A DNA stretch of 64,000 nt from Pelagophyceae sp. CCMP2097 (Eukaryota; Sar; Pelagophyceae). This document shows, one piece after another, positions 42,287 to 53,500 of this stretch; the stretch's first letter is position 1; each line of letters begins with the position of its first letter. Both the position numbers and the translations under genes were made by a program. Under the pieces are notes generated by a model. That model searched no databases and was not told where the DNA came from. It worked only from the letters and a program-made list of their open reading frames with translations. The stretch is taken from NCBI GenBank assembly GCA_026770575.1, contig MU657206.1, positions 237,255 to 301,254 on the forward strand. Direction: 5' to 3'.

Positions 42287-43658
42287 TCACCACGCCTGGC
42301 GCACGCCCCGGGCGCCCTTGATGCCGGGCCCGGCGATGTGCGGCAGCGTGCGCGCTTGCGTGACCTTGCGCGGCTGCCCCGTGCCCGTCGTGCTGCCGCG
42401 CGGCGGGCCGCCGGGCAGCCGGCGCGAGAATCCGCCCGTGCTGCTCTTCACCGGTGGGCGGCCGCCGAGGCTCGCGGGTCGTCGTACGTTTGGTCCGTTC
42501 GACGCGAGGCGTTTGGACATGAGGTCCTTTCTTTTCTCGACGCCCTTCTTCATGTCGAGGAAGCGCTGCTCCGCCGCGTTCTTGCCGCGCTTGCCCGACG
42601 CCGCGCCGAGCGCGGGCACCTGCACGGGCCCGCGGCCGCCCTGCTGCCGCTGCTGCTTGCGGTGCAACCAGTTGTTGATGGCCTCGTCCTGCCGGCTCGC
42701 CGCGTTGGGCGGCTGGCGCTGGAAGCCGACGGGCCGCCGCAGCGCCGAGCCGCCGGTGGCCGGCCCGAGCGGCTGCTTCTTGGCGTGCATGCGCACGGCG
42801 TAGACGTCCTTGGACGCGGCGCCGGGCACCGCCGGCATGCGCTGCTTCGTGAAACTCAGGCCCGTGCCGCGCCCGGCGCCGCCGCGCGCCGCGCCCGACG
42901 ACGAGACGGACGCGCCGCCCACCGCGTCGACGCGATCGTAGATGGAGTCGTTTTCCAGCGACGCGATTCGCCGCTCCAGGTCGACGAGGCGGTCCAGCGA
43001 GCTTATGACCGTCGCGAGCGAGCCCTGGCCCCGCGCCTCGGGCGGCGCGCGCGCGGGCGCGTCGTCGGCGTCGGCGTCGCGCCGCGCGCGCCGGTCCGAT
43101 GTCCGCGACTCGCTCTTCGCGTCGGCGGCGATCTGCGCCTTGCGCTGCCGGTACGCCTCCTTCTTCGACTTGAGCAGGTCGCGCTTCTCGATCTGGCTCC
43201 GCAGCCGCCGCAGGCACTCGATGTGCCGGTGCACCTCCTCCTCGAGGCGCTCCTCCTACGCCGCGCCGCATTCGCGCGCGGCGCACGACGCGCGGGCGGG
43301 CGGACCACGCGCCTCGTGGCGCTCGCGGGACTGGTAGGAGAGGACGAATTCCTTGGAGACTTGGAGTGGCTTCGCCTGCGTTCTCAATTCTGCGTTCTCA
43401 ATTTTCGTCGAACGGCGCGCGCGGGGAGCCGGGGCGCGTCAAACGGGGCGGGCCGCCACGGACCTGCTCCTCCTCGATGACGCGCTGCATCCATGCGGCC
43501 TTGGCCTTGAGCGTCTCCGCGCCGCGCTGATTCTTCCGGTCCTGGGTCTTCATCTGCTTCGTCTTCATCAGCGCCGCCTTGAGCGCCGTCTCGTTGGCCA
43601 GCTTGTGCCAGTTCAGCAGCTTCATCTCCGCCTCGAGCTGCTCCGCAGACTCGTGCAT
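42287..43658 (-). CDS. coiled-coil and basic protein, unknown
   Basis: Two exons (43658-43464, 43255-42287) joined in phase 0 give 387 residues. The first 130 residues are helical and charged (MHESAEQLEAEMKLLNWHKL ... WMQRVIEEEQ, then EERLEEEVHRHIECLRRL), a likely coiled coil. A second heptad-like stretch is LVDLERRIASLENDSIYDR. The rest is basic and Gly/Pro/Arg-rich with motifs such as LDMKKGVEKRKDLMSKRL and FSRRLPGGPPRG. Composition suggests a cytoskeletal or nucleic-acid-associated protein; that is inference. The intron donor is GTCCGT. Confidence 0.62.
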
Positions 43659-43865
43659 CGCGAGAAAAGGGCCGCCGCGCGCGCCTGGAAAACGCGGCAG
43701 GCTGTGCGTTGCGGTAACCGCTGTTTTTTAGTCGCCGAAACAAATCTTCACAGCGCGACGATGGGCCGTCGACATCCAGACATCTAGCCATCCGGCAAGC
43801 CCTCTCGCAGCTGCGCTCTCGCAGGGGACCACGTGCCGGTCTCCTGCGCACAAGAAAATACATCA

Positions 43866-45399
43866 TTATTGCGGCTGTGGCAAGCCATACGGCGGCACCT
43901 GCGGAGACGGCAGCGGAGACGGCAGCGGAGACGGCAGCGGCGACAGCTGCTGCGGCGGTGGCTGCTGCCCGTAGAACGCCTGGGGCGGGAAGCCCTGCTG
44001 AGGAGGGAAGCCGCCGGGCTGCTGCGCGGAGTAGCCGTGCATCGGAGGATACCCGGGCATCGGAGGAAAGCCAAGAAACCTACGTCCGCCGCGGTCGTCC
44101 GCGCGGGGGGGCGGCGGGCGGGGCGTCGACGGGGACGCACGGCGGTCGTGGTTGTTGTTGCGGCCAGCCGCCCTGCTGGAAGCTGAAGGGCGCGCCGCCC
44201 GGCGGGTTGGCACCCCACTGCGGCGGCCCGCGCGGCGGCGCGCCTCGGAAGGCGGGCGGCGCGTCTGCGAACTTGCCTCTGCCCTGGTGGGCGAAGCGGC
44301 ACTTTGCGCCGTTGAAGCACCCCGTCGGCGAGCCCCAGAAGCGGCACTCCGTCGACGGCCCCGCGGGCCGGATCTCCGGCCGCGAGACGTGCAGCACGCG
44401 GCCGTCGTACTCCTTGCCGTCCATTTCCGAAATAGCTTTTTCAGAGTCCGCCGGTTTCGCAAAGGTCAAAAAGGCAAAGCCGCGCGACCGGCTGAACTGC
44501 GGGTGCAGCGGCATGAAGATCTCCGAGATCTCGCCCCACTGCGAGAAAAACGCCTTGAGGTCGTTGGCAGAAGTGCGGTAGTCGAGGTTGGAGACGTAGA
44601 CCTTTCGGTCATTGTTGGCGCTGTTCATGGCATTCTTCGCCTCGGCCGCCGCCGCAACCGAGCCGCCGCCCTGGCCCAAGATGGGGATGTGTCGCCGGCC
44701 AGAGCCCCGCGACGCCGACTGCGCCTCGCCGACGATGGCCGCCACGTCGAGCGGGCCCTCGTCAGCCGTGTAATCGGCTGGTGCAGAGTTGTACTCTGCC
44801 GGCGCAGAGTACTCGGCCCTCCGCATCGCCTTGTCGCCGCGCGAGTCCTGCGCCTCGTGCGTATCGTCGCGGTCCGACGACGCGGGCCTGGGGCGCAAAC
44901 GACTCACGAAAGGAGCATAGTCGCCGACGTCGTAGTCCGTCTCGCGCTCGCGCTTCTTGGAGTACTCCTCGGACCCGCCCGCAGCCTCCGCCTCGAGGCC
45001 TGGCGCGGCACGGTACAGGCGTGAAGCGTACACGGCGCCAACGTGCTCCCGCCTCGTCCGGACGCCGCGGCGGACCGTCTCCGGCTAGACTGTCGGCGAA
45101 ACCGTCGATCGACGAGTTGCCGCCGGCGGGCGCGGCGCCGCGATCTGTGCGCGGCTTGGGATCACGGAGGGGGCCTTCCCGGCGTCCTCGACCCGCCCTT
45201 GCGTTGCTGGAGCAGACTTCTAGGTCGGGCGATTTGTGCTGCGCTCACCGTAGGCGAGCGTCGAGGCGAGTGTCGACTCGGACCGCGCGTCTGAGAAGGA
45301 GTGCGTCGTGGCCAACGCGATGGACCCGCCCTCTTGCGCCTCGCTGTCCGACAGCTCCTGGCTCGACGCAAAGAGCAGCGCCGCCGTGCTAAAGTCCAT
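43866..45399 (-). CDS. RNA-binding protein with RRM and CCCH zinc finger
   Basis: Four exons (45399-45249, 45144-45076, 44999-44141, 44079-43866) give 430 residues. After an acidic N-terminus (MDFSTAALLFASSQELSDSE) and a charged linker, the RRM starts at RKVYVSNLDYRTSANDLKAF (RNP2) and has RNP1 in RGFAFLTFAKPADSEKA. Directly behind it is one C-x8-C-x5-C-x3-H finger, CRFWGSPTGCFNGAKCRFAH. The C-terminus is Gly/Pro/Gln-rich with FPP and YGQQPPPQQ repeats ending in (SPLP)n. The combination suggests pre-mRNA or mRNA regulation. The first two exons are short and depend on frame agreement only. Divergent from the selenouridine synthase gene with 224 bp between starts. Confidence 0.87.
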
Positions 45400-45623
45400 G
45401 CCGGCACGTCCCGCGAGCGACGAGACCGCCGCCGCCCGCGCGACGCAGCTCGGCCCGGACGGAGCTCCGGAGAGACTCCGCCGTCGAGGGAGAGGCGAGT
45501 GCAAGATTTTGCAAATTCAACTTGAAATACCCTAAAATGCCACACACAGCAATTGCACACCACCTGAAAATGCGCTCTTCAGCGACAGATTCTGCTTCGC
45601 GGACGGATCGTGGTCTGACCTCC

Positions 45624-47140
45624 ATGGCGGACGCGGCGCCGCCGGCGCGGCTGTCGGAGGAAGAGGTGGAGCGCGTGCTATCGACGCCCAAGGCGGACTG
45701 CCGCGCGGCGCTTCGCGATCTGGTGTATTATGTGCAGCAGGCGCGCGAAAGCGGCGACGACGACGACATCGACGCCGAGGAGTTCGTCAGGCTCGTCGTC
45801 GACGAAGGTGCGCAGCTCGAATCGCGTGCATTTCCCTTGACGAGCGGTGGGCGCGGCAGTACACGAATGCGCACCCCGGACTGCGCACCCCGGCAGCAGC
45901 CGACTGCGCAGGCGTGCGATGCGTCGACGTGCGGAGCCCCGGCGAGTTTTCCAAGGGCCGCGTCCTCGGCGCATCTTCGTGCCCGCTCTTCGACGACGAG
46001 GAGCGCGCTTTGGTCGGCACGTGCTTCAAGCGGCAGGGCCGCGAAGCGGCCATGATCCTCGGCATGGCGCGCATCCTGCGGCGCCACGGCGGCCTCGACG
46101 CCCTCGCCGAAGATTCGCTCCGCGGCCAGCGGACAATCTGCGTCCACTGCTGGCGCGGCGGCTTCCGCAGCGGCTCCGTCGCGTGGCTGCTGCGGCGGCG
46201 AGGCGCAAAGGTCTACTGCCTCAAGGGCGGCTACAAGGCCTTTCGCGGCTGGGTGCGCTCAAGATGGGGCGAATCGCCGCCGACGAAGCCGCCGGCGGAC
46301 GCGCGCAAGGCGGCGGCGGCGTTGGCGGACGCCATCCCGCGCTGGCCGCCGCCCGCCGAGGCGCGGCAGCCGCGCATCGTCATCGTTGGGGGGCGCACGG
46401 GCGTCGGCAAGACGCGCGTGCTGCACGCCCTCGCGCAGCGCGGCGCGCAGGTCTTGGACCTCGAGGGCGTGGCTGTACATCGAGGGTCGTCGTTTGGATG
46501 GAAGGCGGAACAGCCTTCGAACGAAGCGTTCGAGAACACTTTGGCCCTAAAGTGGCGCGCGTTCTCAACCGACGCGCCAGTCTTCGTCGAGGACGAGGAG
46601 GGCCACGTCGGCGCCTGCCTCGTGCCGCCGGCGCTCTATTCGCGCATGGCGGCCGCGAAGCTCGTCGTCCGCGTCAACTCGCCCATCGAGGCGCGAGTGG
46701 GTGTCCTCCTCGACGAGTACGCCCACGACGCCGCCGTCGACGAGCTTGCCTTCCGCAAGCGCATCGAGGACGCGACGCGACGCCTCTTGCGCAGACTCGG
46801 GGCGGACCGCGTTTCGGAAATTGTGGGCCACGTCCACGATGGCCGGTACGCAGACGTCGCGCGGCTGCTCCTCTCCTACTACGACAAGCTCTACGACGCC
46901 CACCTCGCCAAGCGCGACGGGATGGACGCGACCGTCGTCGACGTCTTCGTCGTCGGCGATGTTTTAGACGCAGACGCCACGGCGTCCGCCGTCCTCGCAG
47001 AAGTCGCACGCTTCTACGACCCCGGCACCGCCGGCGGCGCGCTTCGACGCGACGACGGAGGACCGCGACGACCGCGGCTTCATCTGCTGCTGGCGCTGGC
47101 GCTGGCGGCCGCGCTGGCGCTGCGGCTCCTCCGGCGATGA
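45624..47140 (+). CDS. mnmH: tRNA 2-selenouridine synthase, with C-terminal membrane helix
   Basis: Two exons (45624-45807, 45912-47140) joined in phase 1 give 470 residues. The rhodanese part has CVDVRSPGEFSKGRVLGASS, CPLFDDEERALVGTCFKRQG and the catalytic cysteine in ICVHCWRGGFRSGSVAWLL, followed by GGYKAFR. A P-loop domain follows with IVIVGGRTGVGKTRVLHALA, QVLDLEGVAVHRGSSFG and FVEDEEGHVGACLVPPAL. These are the marks of SelU/MnmH, which replaces sulfur with selenium at the tRNA wobble 2-thiouridine using selenophosphate. Unlike bacterial forms it ends in a hydrophobic helix (LHLLLALALAAALALRLLRR), which would anchor it to a membrane as a tail-anchored protein. Confidence 0.88.
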
Positions 47141-47223
47141 ACGAATGGGGCCGACTGGGCACAATTTCTATTAATCTCCCGGCTTTGTATTCGGCGGTCG
47201 GGAGCACCGCCGCACGACGCCGA

Positions 47224-48476
47224 TCAGAACTCGTCGAGGGCCCCGTCGGAGGGCTCCTGCGCGGCCGCCTCGCCCGCTTGGAGCGAGGCGAGGTCGTCTT
47301 GCAAGCCTGGCGCCACGTAGAACTTGAAATAGAGCATACATACCCCCATGACGACGAGCTGCAGCGCGAGCTGCTTGCCGAGCTTGCGCCAGCTAAACGG
47401 CTCGGCGGGCGGCCTGCGTCGATGCGTCGGCCGCCGCGAAAAAGGATGGAGGCATACGCACATGTCCTTGAATACGGCGTCCTCCCAGTCCTTGCGCGCC
47501 TTGGCCGTCTTCTCCGCCTCTGTGAGCTCCGGCTCCGGCTCTGGCCGGGGCTCGAAGACGGTCCTACGGCCTTTGAAGACGCTTTCGATGGGCACTCCAA
47601 TGCCCGCGCCCGTGCACGCCGCCTGCCTACAATGCGCCTCGCGCGGGCCCCGGCGCCCTCGAGAAGAGGCGGCACGCACAGGCGCGTGAGCTTGGCGAGG
47701 GCGGGCCGGAGGTACTGCGAGTAGTCGAAGGAGTCCTCGGCGAAGAGCGCCTGCGCCTCGTCCTTCGGCAGCCGCGACTCGTTGGTCCAGTGCCGGATGG
47801 CGCGGTCGACGCAAGGCCGCTTCAGGTCCGCCTGGAACGTGGCGTCGTCGGCGAACTGCGAGAGGACCGCTTCCGCCGCGCGGAAGCACTCGCGCTGCCG
47901 GTCGCCTTTCCGCCGCGCCGCATCCGCGACGTCGCGCGCGTCCTGCGCGCGGCCCGCGGACCACGGCGCCACCTCCGCCGCAGCAGAGTACTCACCCTCC
48001 TTGGCTTTTAAAGCCTGCGCGACCGCGGGTACGCCGCGGCCCGGCGGTGCCGGCACGGGGACGCACGGGCAGCTTTTCTGCGCGCTTCAGCTTCTCCTCG
48101 ATCTCCTCGTAGCCGGCGAGCTCCTTCTTGATCATGGCGTCCTTCTTCGCGTCCCTTTTGGCCTTGAGCGCCGCCTGCGGGTGGGAGTAGGCTTACGCGA
48201 CGCCGGTGGGGGGTTCTTCCGTGCGACGGGCTTCGTGGGCCGTATCCGAGGAAAGGCCGACCCGTCGCATTCGAGGAGAGGCCGACCCGCCTCGTTGGTC
48301 CGACGCACCTCGCTCAGCTTCCAGTCCTCCTCGTCCGAGTCGGCCTCATAATCGTCGAGTTTGTCGAAGCGCGAATAGTCGAGCCTAAAGCGCGAAAAGT
48401 CGAGCCTACTACGGCGGTGGCCCGGCGACGGGCCGGGCAGGACGCGGGGAACGGACTTGTCTTTCTTCGCCGGCAT
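47224..48476 (-). CDS. tail-anchored protein of unknown function
   Basis: Six exons (48476-48457, 48384-48309, 48174-48067, 48014-47680, 47626-47462, 47392-47224) give 290 residues and every phase closes. Features in order: DKLDYSRFDKLDDYEADSDE (acidic), a Lys/Glu-rich helix (KDAMIKKELAGYEEIEEKLK), a helical region with ARRKGDRQRECFRAAEAVLS and KRPCVDRAIRHWTNESRLPK, the loop GIGVPIESVFKGRRTVFEPR, then one hydrophobic segment (LALQLVVMGVCMLYFKFYVA) 30 residues from the end. A co-chaperone-like or membrane-adaptor role is possible. I do not recognise the family. Its second intron contains an imperfect 20-bp duplication. Confidence 0.65.
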
Positions 48477-48742
48477 GGCGCTCAGGGCGCGCGCGCGCGG
48501 GCTTTCGGCGTGTTCGGCCAAAGTTTTAGTCTTCGCCGATTCCCGGGCGCGGTCGCGACGATGGGGCCAGTGCTGTGGGTAAGGATCGAGGCAGGCAAAG
48601 TTGCGCGTCACCGGGCACCCGGGTCCAAACAACCACATACTATCAGGGTGCCCCGCATCGGAGCGTGGACCGACGGGCCTCTGTTTGTGTGCTCACATGG
48701 CTTACGACGGAAACGGAGGGCGACAGTTTTTATGCGAGCGGC

Positions 48743-49258
48743 CTAGGCCGACGCGGGGACCTCCGCGACGGCGGCGGCGGCCTCGGCCTTGGCCTCGGCC
48801 TGGGCCTCGTAGAAGGGCATGATGCGCGAGACCTTGGCCTTGAGCGCGCGCACCTCGGAAGACTTGTAGTTGGCGCGCTTCGCCTGCTGCTGCTTCTCCA
48901 GCCGCAGCTCGAGGAGCCTAGGGGGACCGCGTCGGCGGGCCGGCTTCGGGGGCGCGCTTCAGTGGCGGCAGACGGAGCGCCGCCACACCGTCCGCCAAAA
49001 AAACCGTCCTCAAAACTCGTGCCGACGGCGCCGCGCTCTCGAGCCGAGCGTCGAGCGTTATGCCGTCGGGCCGCGCGGCGTATAGGCGCACCTGTGGTGC
49101 GCCGACCGGAGCTCGTTTTCGAGCGCGTCGGCCGCAAACGTAGAGTAATCGGGCTTGGCCTCCTTCTCCGCCTGCACGGCGACGGTGCGCCGCGCCACGG
49201 CCGACGGCGCGAACGCCTGGGCCGCGCCCGCGAGCAGCACGAGCGCCAGGACACGCAT
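48743..49258 (-). CDS. rpl29: plastid 50S ribosomal protein L29 (uL29) precursor
   Basis: Two exons (49258-49092, 48917-48743) joined in phase 2 give 113 residues. The N-terminus MRVLALVLLAGAAQAFAPSA is a signal peptide followed by AFAP, with phenylalanine at the predicted cleavage point, then a basic transit part (VARRTVAVQA). This bipartite leader directs import into complex plastids. The mature part resembles uL29: ALENELRSAHHRLLELRLEK, QQQAKRANYKSSEVRALKAK, VSRI, matching the KSSE-x(n)-R-I-A-R pattern of chloroplast L29. uL29 sits at the ribosomal tunnel exit. The Ala/Glu-rich tail is extra. Confidence 0.78.
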
Positions 49259-49447
49259 AGCTTCGGTTGAAGTTTCGACGAAGGGTTTGGGCGAAGCGAC
49301 AACTTTTGAGGAGGTCCGTTGTGCTTTTGTGACCTTGCACACGAGTTGCACGCAGCACGGGCGCGTCAAGACCAAGCGTAGAGAACCAAACGGTCGTCTA
49401 CAGGTCCTCGCGAGACCGTCATCGAGTCTCCGCCGGACCGTGGGAGT

Positions 49448-50461
49448 ATGGCAAAGGCGAAGCCGACGAAGCGTGTGAAGCAGGCGGCGGCACCGCCGGC
49501 CGCCGCGGCCCCGTTGCCGCCAGCCGCCGCGGCCCCGTTCTGGAAGGTCGGCGCGGTCCCGGTGCTGGCGTCCATCCTGTCTCTCGCGGCGTTCTTCGCC
49601 GCTGCCGTTTCGCGCACCGAGGCGACGGCGGCGTGGTTCGACCGGCTCGAGAGCCACTCTTTCGGCGTCGGCTGGTTCCGCTTCTCAACTTTAGACTTCT
49701 TCGGGTCGGCGCTGGCCTGCTTCGGATACCGCGAGCGCGTCGCCGCCGAGCGAGGCGCGGGAAGGCCGTGGTTCGAGACGGTCGCCTGCTGCACGCTGCT
49801 GCAGTTTGGCGGCACGACGCTCGTCGGCCTCGCGCTCGGCCAGCCCCCGTCCTGGGCCTGCTCGCACAACGCGCCGAGGAGCCTGCTTTTAGCCTGGTGG
49901 CTCACCTTCTGCTGCCCGATGGACGCGTGGCACCGCGCGGTGCGGTCGTCCGACGCATTGCGGCTCGTTCTCGCAGGGGGAGCGTGGCTCTCCGCGGGCC
50001 ACGCCGTGACGTCGTGGGGCGCCGACAAGGCCCTCGTCGCGCAGCACGCCGCCGCGCACGGCCGCACCTTCCTCACGCTTGTTGTGGGCACGCTCGGCGC
50101 CTGCGGCGGGTCGCTCGTCGCCGACGCGGGCAAATTCTACAACGACGGCGGCGCGCCGGGCCATCGCGCCGGCTTTCGAAAGGCTTTAGTCGGCTCCGTC
50201 GCCTACTACGTCCTCCGCGACCCGCACGGCGCCGTCGGCCTCTTGCCTTTTGCCGGCGCTTTTACGCCGCTGTCTCCGGTGAACGCGCGCCTCGCCATCG
50301 GCCTCTACTCTGTTTCAGCGTCGCTGCCGGCGACCATCTTCGCGTCGCAGAAACTCGCCGCGCGGCTCACCATCCCGCACGTCGCCGAGCAGGCCGTGCG
50401 CGTTTTGCTCGGAGTGCCCGCGTCCGGCTTTGTGCTCGGCGCGCCGCCCAAAGCAGATTAA
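49448..50461 (+). CDS. TRIC-like cation channel protein
   Basis: A single exon of 337 residues with about seven hydrophobic segments. It resembles trimeric intracellular cation (TRIC) channels in LLQFGGTTLVGLALGQPP, SLLLAWWLTFCCPMDAWHR (family: NxxxLLxxxxWYLVFYxPxD) and LVVGTLGACGGSLVADAGKF, where the glycine cluster and following lysine match the family's GGG(x)nK region. The N-terminal 30 residues are Ala/Pro-rich. In animals TRIC channels supply counter-ions in the ER during calcium release. The assignment rests on motif spacing, so a different multi-pass family cannot be excluded. Divergent from the L29 gene (189 bp), convergent with the next (75 bp). Confidence 0.6.
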   Translation: MAKAKPTKRVKQAAAPPAAAAPLPPAAAAPFWKVGAVPVLASILSLAAFFAAAVSRTEATAAWFDRLESHSFGVGWFRFSTLDFFGSALACFGYRERVAAERGAGRPWFETVACCTLLQFGGTTLVGLALGQPPSWACSHNAPRSLLLAWWLTFCCPMDAWHRAVRSSDALRLVLAGGAWLSAGHAVTSWGADKALVAQHAAAHGRTFLTLVVGTLGACGGSLVADAGKFYNDGGAPGHRAGFRKALVGSVAYYVLRDPHGAVGLLPFAGAFTPLSPVNARLAIGLYSVSASLPATIFASQKLAARLTIPHVAEQAVRVLLGVPASGFVLGAPPKAD

Positions 50462-50536
50462 TCTTCTTTGGATGCTTGCGGGATGCTCGCGCGGCGGCGG
50501 CGTTTTCAAAACAACAACAAAAATGATTAGCGGGGG

Positions 50537-53500
50537 CTACCCGAAGACGCCGCGGCGTTTGGCTTTGGGCGGCGGCGTGGGCTCGTCGCCGTCGCGGTTT
50601 AAAAGGCGGTGCGCCTTGAGCGAGTCGTCCAAAGCGCGGTGGAGGTGGCGCTGGTCGCGCTGCGCCTCGTCCAAAGCAATCTGCTGCAGCACCAATTGCA
50701 TCTTCGCCTGAACCAACTGCTCCGTGACGTCGCTCTCGCCCGCCGCCGAAACGCGCGCCTGCGCCTCGAGGTGGCGCTGCTGCTTTTGCGCGCCTCCCAA
50801 AGCCTCGCTCGTCAGCGCCAGCTGTAGCTTCGTTTCGACGAGCTGCGCCGCCAGCTCGCGGTCACCCGCGTCCGCGGCGCGGTTGCGCTCGTCTTCGAGG
50901 CGGCGCTCCGCCGTTGCCAAGTCCTGTTTCACGAGCGTCAGCTCCTCTTCGAGGCGCGCCGTCGCCGCCGCCCACGACTCGCCCTTGCGCTTCCCCTTGG
51001 CCTGCTGCGAAGACTGCTCGAGCTCGGCGCTCTTCGGCGGCCGCTCCGGCTGCCGCTGGTGCCGGAGGGCCTCGTCGAGGGCCTGCTGCGTCAGCGCCAG
51101 CTGCAGCTTGGCCTCGACGAGCTGCGCCGTCAGGTCAGAATGCGCCGTCAGGTCGCCCGGGTCGCCGCGCGCCTGCGCCTCGTCGAGGCGGCGCGCGGTG
51201 TCCGCGAGGTCGTCGCGCGCGCCGGCGAGGTCCCGCTCGAGCTGGCCCCGCGCGGCCCGCTCGCCGGCGAATTCGGTGGCCTGCGCCGCCGCCTGCCGCA
51301 GAACGAGGAGCATGCTCCGCTCCGCCGCCGCCGCCGCCTTGGCCGCGGCGCCGACGGCGCGCGCCGCGGAAATTTCGTCGAGGTGGTTCCGCTCCCCGAG
51401 CGGCGCGGCGCCTGACGCCTTGGCCTGCAAAGCGGCGACCTGCGCCGCCAGCTTGCCCGCGCGCCGCTCCGACGCGGCAAGGGCGCTCCGCTCCGCCTCG
51501 AGCAGACGGCAAGCGTCGTCGCGCGCCGCCGCGAGGCCGCGGCCCTCCGCCTCGACGCGGTCGGTGCGCGCTGTCGCCGCGTCGGCAGCCTCGGCGAACC
51601 GGCGCCGCTCCTCGCCGTCGCGCTCCAAATCCTGGGACCCGCGCCGCGCGTCCTGCTCCCGCGCGAGGGCCTGCTCCCTTGCAAGGTCGGCGCGCAGAGC
51701 CACGACCGTCTCGGCGAGCGCGGCGCGGTCCTCGGTCGCGCGCGACCGCTCGTCGGCGAGCAGCACCCGCGAAGCCTCGACGTCGCACGTGTGCGACGCC
51801 TCGTCGCCGCCTCCGCGCCGCGCCTCGGCGAGCTGCCGCTCCGCGTCGCTCGCGCGTCCCTCGGCGTCGCTCGCGCGCCGCTCGGCGTCGGCCAGCTGCG
51901 TTTGCGCCGCCGCCGTCGCCTCGTCGGAGCCGGCGGCACGGGCCAGCGCCGCCGCCGCTGCCTCGTCGGAGCCGGCGGCGCGGGCCAGCGCCGCGTCGCG
52001 GTCCGCCTGCGCCTCGCGCGCGCGCCGTCGGTCCTCGTGCGCGGCGGGCGCCGCCGCGGCCCGCCGTTTCGCGTCTTCGTCGGCGGGCGCCGCCGCCGTG
52101 CGGAGGCCGCGGACCACGGCCGCGACGGGCCACGGCATCATGAGCGGCTCGTTGACGAGCAGGCGCACGCGCCGCGACCGCTCCTCTTCGGCCGCGCGGC
52201 ACACGTCCTCGGTGCGCCGCGCGCGGGCCTAACTTTCAGCGTACAAACGAGAGGCCTTTGCGGCGGCGGCTGGCCAAAAACGCACGACTTGGTTGCGGCG
52301 CGCCGTGTCCTGGAGCCAGGCGATGCGGCTCGCGCGCTCGTCCTCGCAGAGCTCGGCGACTCGCGCGCGAGTCGAGTGGCTGCCCGTCGCGTCGGCGTCA
52401 AACGCTTTAACGCGGTCGCGCTGCTCCGCGTCGGCGAGACCGCGCGCGAGCGCGCCGCGCCTTGCGCGCGCCGCCGCCTCGGCGACGCGGCTCGCCGCCT
52501 CTGCGCCGCGTACTTGCTCCGCAGCTAGCGCCTTTTCCGTGTCGAAAATGGCGCGCGCCTCGGCGACCGAGGCGTTGCGTGCCGCAGCCGAGGCTTCGCG
52601 CGCGGCCGCCTCGGCGCCGCGCCACTCCTCGACGCGCCGAAAACGCTCGCCCTCGGCGAGGCGCGCCGCCAGGAGAACCTGCGCTTTTCGCTCGTCGCTT
52701 TCGCGCCGCGCCTCGTCGGCGATGCGCCGCGCGCGCTCGAGCTCGGTCGCCGCAGTGGCGTACGCGGCGACGGCGGCGAGGCGCGCCGCCTCCTTGGCCC
52801 GCGCCGCGCCGTCGAGCTTAAAACGCGCGTCACGGTCCGCCTCGGCCTCGGCGGCCGCGCGGCGCTGCGCCTTGCGCTCCGCGATGCGCGTGGCATGCTC
52901 CAGCGCCTCGGCCGCTTCGGCCGCCTCCTCGGCCGCCGCCGCGGCAAGCAGCCGCTCGCGCCGTGCCGCCGTGCCGCGTGCCGCCGCCGCCGCCAGCTCC
53001 AACGCCTCGGCCTCGTCCGCCGCCTCTTCCGCTGCGACGCGCCCGCGCAGGCCTGCGTCGGCGCGCCAGTCGCTCGCCACCGCCGGCTGCCACGCCGCGT
53101 CCTCGGAGCCGCCACGCCGCGAGGTGCTATCTGACCGCATCGTGCCGTCCGATGAGCTCCGCAAGCCTGCGTCGCGCTCGCCCACCTTGCGCAGCGCCGC
53201 GCGCATCTGCAGCACGTGCGCCTGCGTCTGCGTCTGCGCAGAGGCCTCGTCGTCGGCGCTCTCGTCAGCGAGCCCGGCCGCCGGCGTTGCGGCCTCTGTG
53301 TTCGTCTCCGAGGTACAAAACACTGGCTGCAGCACGTGCGCCCGCGTCTGTGCCTCGTCATCGGCGGCGGCGTCCTCGGCGGCGAGCTCGGCCGCCGGCG
53401 TCGGCGCGGCCTCGGTGTTCGTCGCCGAGGTACAAAACACTGGCTGCGGCACGACGCCAGCCGCCTCGGGCGCTTCGTACGCATCGCTCGCGGCAAGAAA

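Noticed and set aside
52229..52285. Boundary between two separate coiled-coil genes
   Set aside because: A 57-nt intron with GTGCGT and TAG joins the frames in phase 0, so I treat them as one gene.
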